Shown: in pieces, positions 57,766-64,000 of the stretch
Numbering within the stretch: position 1 is the first letter of the stretch
Layout of the letters: each line of letters opens with the position of its first letter
Assembly: GCA_965247395.1 (NCBI GenBank)
Contig: OZ252012.1
Span: forward strand, 930,001 to 994,000
DNA: 64,000 nucleotides
Source of the DNA: CAYRJD01 sp965247395
GTDB taxonomy: Bacteria > Actinomycetota > Acidimicrobiia > Acidimicrobiales > Poriferisodalaceae
Reading direction: 5' to 3'
Program-made: the position numbers and the translations under genes
The notes under the pieces: model-generated
Told to the model about the DNA's origin: nothing
Databases searched by the model: none
What the model saw: only the letters and a program-made list of their open reading frames with translations

Positions 57766-59697
57766 ATGACTCAATGGCACAAGGTTGCCGAAGTTGACGA
57801 GCTTGGTAACGGGCGTGTCATGTCCGTTAGCGCCGGCACGCAATCAATCTGTCTGACCCATTTCGAGGGTGAATACGGAGCTCTGGACAACCACTGTCCA
57901 CATCAGGGTGGACCATTAGGAGAGGGCTCAATCGAAGACTGCTGGCTGCGCTGCCCATGGCACGGCTACGACTATCACCCACTAACCGGAAAACCTCCAG
58001 AGGGGTTTAGTGACGCCACCGACACGTTCCCGGTAGAGGTGCGTGAAGACGGCATCTACGTCGCCATTGATCCGGACGCCATGCACGAGCGCACAGTGTC
58101 CGATGTGATGGTCGAAACGATGATCAACTGGGGCGTCACGCACGTCTTCGGCATGGTGGGCCACTCAAATCTTGGGTTTGCGGATGCGATGCGCCGAGCC
58201 ACGACAAAAGGGAACCTGACCTACATCGGAGTGCGCCACGAGGGCGCGGCTGCGTTTGCGGCTACCGCTTACGGCAAGCTGACGGGGCAGCTGGCTGCAT
58301 GTTTCGCCATTGCTGGACCCGGCTCCACAAACTTGCTCACGGGCCTTTACGACGCCAAGGTTGACCGAGCACCGGTGTTGGCGCTGTCTGGCCAGGTGCC
58401 CGCAGAGACAATCGGTCGAGGAGCATTCCAAGACTTGGATCTGCAGGCTGCGTTCGCCGACGTTGCGCGCTACTCCACAACGGTTATGTCCGGCTCCGAT
58501 CACGCTGAGATCACCGGCATTGCTTGTAAGACGGCCTTGCTCGAGCGTGATGTTGCGCACCTGATTTTGCCTGACGAGATCCAGGTGCAGCCAGCTAAAG
58601 ATGTTGAAGCCAGCGGACCGGCCGGGCGTGTGGGTGCTCGCGAAATACAGCCGCCGCAAGCAGCGCTGGAACAAGCCGAAGATCTGATTAAGCAATCAAA
58701 ACGGCCGGTGATCGTAGTTGGCAACGGTGCCCGCTATCAGATGGACTCGGTAGTTGAGCTAGCTGAACGGCTTCATGCTCCTGTGCTGACAACGTTCAAA
58801 GCCAAGGGGCTTATCTCTGATAGTCACCCGTTGGGGGCTGGCGTGTTGGGGCGTTCGGGCACACCGGTGGCGTCATGGTTTATGAACGAATCTGACTTGT
58901 TGATCGTGTTCGGTGCGTCGTTTTCAGATCACACCGGCATTGCTAACTACAAGCCCACCATCCAAATCGACTACGACCCGATGGCGTTGGGTCGCTTTCA
59001 TTCCGTGGATGTGCCGGTCCAGGGTCATGTCGGCGTAACCGCCCTAGCACTGCGTGACCGTTGCGGTTCACAGGTAACTACCACCGATCAACGAGAAGAG
59101 CTTGCGCAGCGTTGGGAGCTGTGGCGAACCGAAAAGGCCTCGCGAGCTGAAGACCAGACCGACGAAGGCCTGTCGGCGGCAGCGGTATTCGCCGCACTAA
59201 CTCGTCAGATCGACGACGACGCTGTGATCTGTGTGGACGTGGGCAACAACACCTACTCATTCGGACGCTATTTCGAGAGCACAGGACAAGACGTTTTGAT
59301 GTCGGGCTACCTGGGTTCAATCGGGTTCGGCTTTGCGGCTGCCATGGGTGCCTGGGCTGCCGCACCCGGGCGACAGATCGTGTCGGTCAGCGGCGACGGC
59401 GGCTTCGGTCAGTACTTGGCTGAAATCACCACCGCCGTGAAGTATGAGATGAATATCACGCACATATTGCTTAATAACTCATCGCTAGGAAAGATCTCTA
59501 AGGAACAGCGTGCTGCCGGACACGAGGTGTGGCAGACCGATCTGCATAACCCTGATTTCGCGGCCTATGCGCAGCTGTGCGGGGCATTCGGAGTTCGGGT
59601 AACTGATCCGACCAAGCTTGACGAAGCTATGAGTCAAGCGCTCGCGCATGAAGGTGTGGCGCTTGTAGAGATCATCCAGGACCCTGACCTGCTTTAA
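57766..59697 (+). CDS. Rieske [2Fe-2S] domain fused to a ThDP-dependent enzyme
   Basis: A 643-residue fusion. Residues 1-105 are a Rieske ferredoxin with C44-x-H46 (CPHQGGPLG) and C63-x2-H66 (CPWHGYDY). The rest is a complete ThDP enzyme of the acetolactate synthase / pyruvate oxidase / sulphoacetaldehyde acetyltransferase type, with catalytic Glu159 in RHEGAAAFAATAYG, GPGSTNLLTGLYDA, and the ThDP-Mg site GDG at 543-545 to NN at 570-571. The frame opens at TTG/ATG 57703, but AGGGA 8 bases before ATG 57766 and the Rieske N-terminus support the later start. A redox reaction on a 2-oxo acid is plausible; the substrate is unknown. Confidence 0.9.
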   Translation: MTQWHKVAEVDELGNGRVMSVSAGTQSICLTHFEGEYGALDNHCPHQGGPLGEGSIEDCWLRCPWHGYDYHPLTGKPPEGFSDATDTFPVEVREDGIYVAIDPDAMHERTVSDVMVETMINWGVTHVFGMVGHSNLGFADAMRRATTKGNLTYIGVRHEGAAAFAATAYGKLTGQLAACFAIAGPGSTNLLTGLYDAKVDRAPVLALSGQVPAETIGRGAFQDLDLQAAFADVARYSTTVMSGSDHAEITGIACKTALLERDVAHLILPDEIQVQPAKDVEASGPAGRVGAREIQPPQAALEQAEDLIKQSKRPVIVVGNGARYQMDSVVELAERLHAPVLTTFKAKGLISDSHPLGAGVLGRSGTPVASWFMNESDLLIVFGASFSDHTGIANYKPTIQIDYDPMALGRFHSVDVPVQGHVGVTALALRDRCGSQVTTTDQREELAQRWELWRTEKASRAEDQTDEGLSAAAVFAALTRQIDDDAVICVDVGNNTYSFGRYFESTGQDVLMSGYLGSIGFGFAAAMGAWAAAPGRQIVSVSGDGGFGQYLAEITTAVKYEMNITHILLNNSSLGKISKEQRAAGHEVWQTDLHNPDFAAYAQLCGAFGVRVTDPTKLDEAMSQALAHEGVALVEIIQDPDLL

Positions 59698-59705
59698 CGC
59701 AGGAA

Positions 59706-59723
59706 CGGGCCTTGTTAGGCCCG
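59706..59723. terminator. Hairpin between convergent Rieske-ThDP and CaiB genes
   Basis: CGGGCC and GGCCCG flank TTGTTA, 9 bases after the forward stop and 5 bases from the reverse stop at 59728. There is no T-run, so it may be a weak bidirectional terminator. Confidence 0.5.
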
Positions 59724-59727
59724 ACCG

Positions 59728-60867
59728 TTAGGCGATAGCGCCAACCTCACGCAGTTTCTTGATGTCCTCGGATTCAAATCCCCAGTCGGCCAGAGTTTCT
59801 TCGGTGTGCTCACCGGGTGAGGGTGGCGGGCGATGCACTTGCCCGGGTGTGCGACTAAAGCGCGGTGCAGGTGCAGGCTGAATAACACCTTCCACTTCTA
59901 CAAAGGTGCCTCGCTCTGCGTTGTGCGGATGCGTTGGAGCCTCATTGAGATCTAGCACCGGGGCGTAGCAAACATCGCTACCAAGCAAAATCTCATCCCA
60001 TTCATCGCGTGTTTTGGTGGCGAACAGTTCGGCCAGGCGCGCCTTTTTTTCGTCCCAGGTTGGACGGTCGTTGCGATCCACGGTGTTTGCATCGCTAAAG
60101 CCGGTTAGCTCCAACAGCTCGTCGTGGAATTTTCCTTCAATGGAACCGATTGATACAAACTTGTCGTCGGAGGTCTTGAACACGCCGTAGTAATAAGCGC
60201 CACCGTCTAAGAAGTTGGCTTCACGCTCATCTGCCCAACCGCCTGATCCGTGCATGCCGTAGATGGCCGCCATCAGCGATGCCGCACCGTCGGTCATGGC
60301 CGCATCTACTACTTGGCCTTGCCCGGACTTTCCGACCTCAAGCAGCGCTGCACAAATACCAAACGCCAGATACATCGCACCTCCACCGAAGTCGCCAACC
60401 AGGTTGAGTGGCGGAGATGGAATTTCGGCCGAGCCGATGGAATGCAGCGCACCGGTAAGCGCTATGTAGTTGATGTCGTGCCCGGCAGCTTGTGAGAGTG
60501 GGCCGGTCTGACCCCAGCCAGTCATGCGGCCATAGATCAACTTCGGGTTGCGCGCATGGCATTCGTCTGGCCCAAGCCCTAGTCGTTCGGTTACACCCGG
60601 ACGGAAGCCCTCCAGAAGCACATCGGCCTGAGACACCAGCTGCAGCACTAGCTCGACACCTTCGGGCGTCTTCAAGTCAACCGATATTGAACGTCGGCCA
60701 CGATTGAGCACGTTGTATTTGCGTCCGCTGTCAATGCCGAGGTCGGCGTCAGACATGCGATCAACGCGCACCACGTCTGCACCCAGGTCGGCCAGCAACA
60801 TGGCACAGAAAGGCCCCGGGCCAATACCGGCTAGCTCAATTACTCGAATTCCATCTAATGGTCCCAC
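59728..60867 (-). CDS. CaiB/BaiF family protein, alpha-methylacyl-CoA racemase-like
   Basis: A 379-residue family III CoA enzyme. The start VGPLDGIRVIELAGIGPGPF, the segment GFRPGVTERLGLGPDE and AGHDINYIALTGAL with the His-Asp of the racemase active site indicate an alpha-methylacyl-CoA racemase rather than a transferase. Such racemases prepare branched acyl-CoAs or bile-acid-like side chains for beta-oxidation. The frame extends to TTG 60897, but AAGGGGGAG just before GTG 60867 and the family N-terminus define that start. It converges with the Rieske-ThDP gene. Confidence 0.9.
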   Translation of the reverse strand: MGPLDGIRVIELAGIGPGPFCAMLLADLGADVVRVDRMSDADLGIDSGRKYNVLNRGRRSISVDLKTPEGVELVLQLVSQADVLLEGFRPGVTERLGLGPDECHARNPKLIYGRMTGWGQTGPLSQAAGHDINYIALTGALHSIGSAEIPSPPLNLVGDFGGGAMYLAFGICAALLEVGKSGQGQVVDAAMTDGAASLMAAIYGMHGSGGWADEREANFLDGGAYYYGVFKTSDDKFVSIGSIEGKFHDELLELTGFSDANTVDRNDRPTWDEKKARLAELFATKTRDEWDEILLGSDVCYAPVLDLNEAPTHPHNAERGTFVEVEGVIQPAPAPRFSRTPGQVHRPPPSPGEHTEETLADWGFESEDIKKLREVGAIA

Positions 60868-60931
60868 GGGCTCCCCCTTTGTGATGTTCCCTGCCAAAGT
60901 TTGGCACCTGCGTAGCTAGCCTCGCAGGGAA

Positions 60932-62101
60932 ATGGAGCGTTTCGGATTTGTCGGCTTGCCAAACGCTGGCAAATCGTCTCTGTTCAATGCCTTGGCTGGC
61001 GGTGGTGCACTGGCCGCGCCTTACGCATTCGCCACGACCGATCCCAACGTTGGTGCGGCCAAAGTGCCGGACGAACGGCTCGATGCGCTGGCAGTCATGA
61101 GCAGCAGCGCGCGCGTTGTTCACGCCACGACCGAATTTGTGGATATCGGTGGTTTGGTGGAGGGTGCTAGTAAAGGCGAAGGACTGGGCAACAAGTTTCT
61201 CGGTGGCATTCGCGAGGTTGACGCTGTTGTTTTTGTGCTGCGAGCGTTTGCCGACGAAAACGTGCCCGGACCATTTGATCCGCTAGAGCACTTGCGTGTT
61301 GTTGAGATCGAGCTTGCTTTGGCCGATCTCGAAACGGTCGAAAGCAGGGTGATTCAACGACGCAAGGCAACTCGATTTAAGAACCCCGATGCTGCTTTGG
61401 TGGCTGAGGTTGATGCGTTGGAACATGCGCTGAAGTATCTGTCTGAGGGAGTGCCGCTATATCGGGCCTGGCAACACGGACCAGGCGCCAAGGCCGAGGA
61501 TGTGGCCCGCAGCGAAGCGCTGAGAGAACACTTTTTGCTAACAGACAAGCCTGTGATGGCGGTGCTGAACATTGGCGAGGACCAGCTTGACGAGGCCGAC
61601 AAATTGGCAGGTGAGATTGCCGTTGAATTTTCACCCGGTCTCGCCGAGACCGGCAGCAGCGGGGCTAGCGGCAACAGTGCCGCTGCCGACAGTGCTGGCG
61701 TTGCGGTGTTGCCACTTTGCGTTCAGCTGGAGGCCGAAGCAGCCCAGCTAGAGGTGGCCGAACGCTCGGAGATGCAAGAAGGGCTCGGCCTGGGCGAGGG
61801 TGCTTTAGCTCGTTTTGTTGCCACGGCTTACAACCTGCTGGGACTGCATACGTTTTTGACTACGGGTGAAAAGGAATCGCGGGCGTGGACCTTTCATGAG
61901 GGTTGGCGAGCACCACGTTGCGCTGGTCGGATCCACACAGACTTTGAACGTGGCTTCATTCGAGCCGAGGTCATCAACTGGCAAACGTTGTTGGAGCTGA
62001 AATCTTGGTCGGCCGCTCGTGGCACTGGCCAGCTGCGGCTGGAGGGCAAGGACTACGTAATGAAAGACGGCGACGTTGTGGAGTTTCGCTTCAACGTTTG
62101 A
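60932..62101 (+). CDS. ychF: Redox-regulated ATPase YchF
   Basis: An Obg-like P-loop ATPase of 389 residues that binds ribosomes. GFVGLPNAGKSSLFNAL is Walker A, FVDIGGLVEGASKGEGLGN the switch II region and a TGS domain closes the protein (AWTFHEGWRAPRCAGRIHTDFERGFI, then KDYVMKDGDVVEFRF). The nucleotide motif NxxE replaces NKxD, as in this family (NIGEDQ). A Gly/Ser/Ala stretch (SSGASGNSAAADSAG) is inserted in the middle. TAGCCT stands 9 bases before ATG 60932. Its stop lies within a 14-base duplication. Confidence 0.96.
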   Translation: MERFGFVGLPNAGKSSLFNALAGGGALAAPYAFATTDPNVGAAKVPDERLDALAVMSSSARVVHATTEFVDIGGLVEGASKGEGLGNKFLGGIREVDAVVFVLRAFADENVPGPFDPLEHLRVVEIELALADLETVESRVIQRRKATRFKNPDAALVAEVDALEHALKYLSEGVPLYRAWQHGPGAKAEDVARSEALREHFLLTDKPVMAVLNIGEDQLDEADKLAGEIAVEFSPGLAETGSSGASGNSAAADSAGVAVLPLCVQLEAEAAQLEVAERSEMQEGLGLGEGALARFVATAYNLLGLHTFLTTGEKESRAWTFHEGWRAPRCAGRIHTDFERGFIRAEVINWQTLLELKSWSAARGTGQLRLEGKDYVMKDGDVVEFRFNV

Positions 62102-62119
62102 GACACAACGTTTGAGGCA
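62092..62119 (+). repeat. 14-base tandem duplication across the ychF stop codon
   Basis: CAACGTTTGAGACA (62092-62105) is followed by CAACGTTTGAGGCA (62106-62119). The TGA at 62099-62101 is in the first copy, which encodes the last residues Asn-Val. Confidence 0.9.
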
Positions 62120-62144
62120 CAACCGCACCTGTAATAGGTTCCGT

Positions 62145-62150
62145 TAGCCT
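62145..62150 (+). promoter_or_regulatory. -10-like box TAGCCT of the bL37 gene
   Basis: TAGCCT within GTTAGCCTTGCC, 9 bases before ATG 62160; no ribosome binding site. Confidence 0.4.
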
Positions 62151-62159
62151 TGCCTTGGT

Positions 62160-62246
62160 ATGTCGAAGCGCAAGAAGAAGATGAAGTTGCGGGCGCGTCG
62201 CAACAAGGCCAACCATGGCAAAAGACCCAACTGCGGGCGCGGCTAG
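62160..62246 (+). CDS. 50S ribosomal protein bL37-like
   Basis: A 28-residue basic protein, MSKRKKKMKLRARRNK followed by ANHGKRPNCGRG. The KANHGKRPN segment is the hallmark of bL37, a very small large-subunit protein first seen in mycobacterial ribosome structures. It is too short for common gene finders. It follows ychF by 58 bases with its own TAGCCT box. A translated peptide of this size is not visible to composition tests, so recognition rests on the motif. Confidence 0.85.
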   Translation: MSKRKKKMKLRARRNKANHGKRPNCGRG

Positions 62247-62282
62247 CAAAACCAACGGGGCCGCAGTTCCTGTAGCCAAGTT

Positions 62283-63293
62283 CTAAGGGCAGGTCCAACT
62301 AGTGCGTCGCAATATCTCTGCGACGATTGGCTCAGACACCAACTTTCCGCCATAAAACGTGTAGTGCACTCCGTCAGCGGTTCGCACGGTGCGGTTCCCA
62401 TGTTCCCCACCTAGGCGCCGCAGGTAATGCCCGTCGGGCGACAAAATGGCGGCCGCATCTACAAAAAGCGCCTCACCTACCGACTCCGTGGCAGCTAAAA
62501 CCTCCGGGTTGACAATGTCGGGCAGCGACCGCAACCAGCCTGGCCGCATGTGAGGCAACCCAACCCATACCACCAGCCTGCCCGGCCTGGTAGCCGCATC
62601 TAGCAACGCCGTCACGCGGCCTCTATATATCTCCAGCCATTCCGGCTCCCCCACAGCGGCGCTCACTCCGGAGAACTTCTGTTTGTCGTTGGCACCCATT
62701 GACAGCACGATCAGGTCGTAGCCCGCCTCGGCTACCACGTTGGCCATGTACTGCGGCCAGTCGAAATACCAGTCCGCAACGTTGCCGGTGGATTTACGAA
62801 TCTCAGAAACGATCTCGTAGTTCGGGTCGTCGCCAAGCAAAGTAGTCAGGCCGTAGTACGCACCACCCGCCATGGAATCCCCGCCGATCCAGATGCGCAG
62901 CGGATTGTCTGGCGTTGGGGCTCGTAACAGAGAGTGACCATCGTCGCGCGCGTAGCGGTAATAAACGGCTTCGCTACCTAGTTGAGACTCGTTGATCGGA
63001 TCCGGCCAAACCAACACCGGATCGCTTGGTTTTGCTTGTTCGGCTTGTTCGCTTTGCTGCTCGCCGGTTTGTTCGCTGGCCGGGTCGGGGCAGTGCATTC
63101 CGTCCAGCTGGTCAGGATCCTCAGAATCAGGGTTTTGCTGGTCAAGGTTCTGTTGGTCAGGCTGCTCAGTGGGGTCGGCCGTTTGAGCATGCGCGACCGG
63201 TGTAAGCGTTGCCAGCACCGTTAGTAGCGCAAGCAACCCACCCGCAAACAGGTTTTTATTCAGTGTCAGTTTGAGTCGATTCCAAATCCACAT
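62283..63293 (-). CDS. Secreted SGNH/GDSL hydrolase (DUF459-like)
   Basis: A 336-residue protein with a signal peptide (about residues 1-37, ending AHAQ), an acidic Gln/Asp/Glu-rich linker (QQNLDQQNPDSEDPDQLDG), then an SGNH fold: IWIGGDSMAGG with the nucleophile Ser, LIVLSMGANDKQKF with the Asn, and DGVHYTFYGG with the His. Related DUF459 proteins act on cell-wall or extracellular acyl groups. The ATG overlaps the upstream paralogue's 3' end by 38 bases. The substrate is unknown. Confidence 0.82.
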   Translation of the reverse strand: MWIWNRLKLTLNKNLFAGGLLALLTVLATLTPVAHAQTADPTEQPDQQNLDQQNPDSEDPDQLDGMHCPDPASEQTGEQQSEQAEQAKPSDPVLVWPDPINESQLGSEAVYYRYARDDGHSLLRAPTPDNPLRIWIGGDSMAGGAYYGLTTLLGDDPNYEIVSEIRKSTGNVADWYFDWPQYMANVVAEAGYDLIVLSMGANDKQKFSGVSAAVGEPEWLEIYRGRVTALLDAATRPGRLVVWVGLPHMRPGWLRSLPDIVNPEVLAATESVGEALFVDAAAILSPDGHYLRRLGGEHGNRTVRTADGVHYTFYGGKLVSEPIVAEILRRTSWTCP

Positions 63294-64000
63294 ATTCGCC
63301 GACAGCTTCCAAAAGCAGCTCCGACATCAAGACACCGCCAACGGTGCTGAAGTGAATGCCGTCATTAAGTCTGGCATCTACTCGTTGGCCATTTTCGTCG
63401 GTCAGATAGCGGCTGTATTCACCGTCGGGCCCCGAAAACAACTCACGGCTTGGCACAAACGACACTCGGTCTCGCTGAGCTGCCTCGGCTTCGTAAATGG
63501 CGTTTAGCTGCTGCATCCTGTCGTCGAACCTTTCGTCTTTCATGATTGGAATGCCGCCCCAAATCAAGACCCGGTTGGGAACAACGGTCACCAAATCCAT
63601 GATGTGGCCTACCCGTGTCGAGTATTCGGTCACCCATGCTGGTGAAAACGCTCTCAGCACCGTTCCACCCACGGTCACCCCCTGAGCGTCATTGCCACCC
63701 AGTGTCAGCACGATGACATCCGGATCTTCTTCCAGCAAAATGTCTGTAATTCGAGCTGGCCAGTCGTAGTAATCGGGCCGGCTCAAACCACTTGAAATCT
63801 GGCTTTCCGTTTGAGCGGAGATCACATCGGTGTCGTTGGCGATTTGCACCATGACCTCACCAAAGAAGTGAGTTAGGGAGTCGCCGATAATCCACATGCT
63901 GAGCGGATTGTCTGGGGTCGGTATGGGGATCTGTGAGGAGCTGGCATCATCTGAAGAAGCACCGTCTGAAGAAGCATCATCTGAGGACGCACCGTCTAAG
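63256..64000 (-). CDS. SGNH/GDSL hydrolase, 3' part (N-terminus outside the window)
   Basis: The reverse frame is open from the window edge to TAA at 63256. The visible 247 residues begin with an acidic Ser/Asp repeat (DGASSDDASSDGASSDD), then TPDNPLSMWIIGDSLTHFFG, IVLTLGGNDAQG and LNDGIHFSTVGG, the Ser, Asn and His segments of an SGNH hydrolase. It is a tandem paralogue of the next gene, sharing TPDNPL and WI-GDS. It probably has an N-terminal signal or membrane anchor beyond the edge. Confidence 0.83.
   Translation of the reverse strand, partial: LDGASSDDASSDGASSDDASSSQIPIPTPDNPLSMWIIGDSLTHFFGEVMVQIANDTDVISAQTESQISSGLSRPDYYDWPARITDILLEEDPDVIVLTLGGNDAQGVTVGGTVLRAFSPAWVTEYSTRVGHIMDLVTVVPNRVLIWGGIPIMKDERFDDRMQQLNAIYEAEAAQRDRVSFVPSRELFSGPDGEYSRYLTDENGQRVDARLNDGIHFSTVGGVLMSELLLEAVGEYVDLESTQTDTE

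Overview
The window is a dense actinobacterial chromosome segment. The small ribosomal proteins bS22 and bL37, a PgsA-CinA pair, a DapA-RNase J-FtsK run, and the order MetG-TatD-RsmA-IspE / GlmU-Prs-L25-Pth-Mfd-MazG-Eno-FtsB all fit Actinobacteria. The broad acyl-CoA, short-chain dehydrogenase, Cox-accessory and inositol-phosphate-synthase content suggests an Acidimicrobiia-like lineage; this is inference. No integrase, transposase, phage gene, rRNA or CRISPR array was seen, and no gene-free stretch exceeds 300 bases.

Layout. 1-1635: pgsA and the 5' part of cinA. 1.8-16.4 kb: a metabolic block with a copper P-type ATPase, an M48 peptidase, a class IV aminotransferase, an unusual family A DNA polymerase, an MFS pump divergent from an SDR, an operon-like run (nitroreductase, Nudix, SMP-30, alpha/beta hydrolase), a second SDR and a second SMP-30. 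16.4-21.9 kb: ftsK, rnj and dapA, which in relatives normally lie near pgsA-cinA, so the preceding block looks inserted. 21.9-28.7 kb: small conserved proteins, ino1, panE, tRNA-Leu and an iron-sulphur RecB/Cas4-like nuclease. 28.7-30.3 kb: ppx and DUF501. 30.4-38.8 kb: a CO-dehydrogenase-type module (coxG, a MobA/MocA-like transferase, XdhC/CoxI proteins, coxE, coxD, coxM, coxS) with no large molybdenum subunit, inserted between DUF501 and ftsB. 39.0-57.6 kb: a long reverse-strand housekeeping run from ftsB to a DUF192 gene, interrupted by bS22 and a membrane-anchored SUOX-type oxidoreductase. 57.8-64 kb: a Rieske-ThDP enzyme fusion, a CaiB/BaiF CoA-transferase or racemase, ychF, bL37 and two SGNH hydrolases.

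Two window-wide patterns stand out. First, short tandem duplications are everywhere: in coding regions their units are multiples of three, while many others lie exactly across stop codons with units of 11, 13, 14, 18, 20, 25 or 34 bases. At pth-mfd the duplication appears to have pulled apart an ancestral overlapping stop and start. Second, many starts have no ribosome binding site but carry a TANNNT box about 6 to 9 bases before ATG or GTG, most often TAGCGT, which points to widespread leaderless transcription. I used that box to correct several starts (copA, ftsK, metG, coxD, the GNAT gene).
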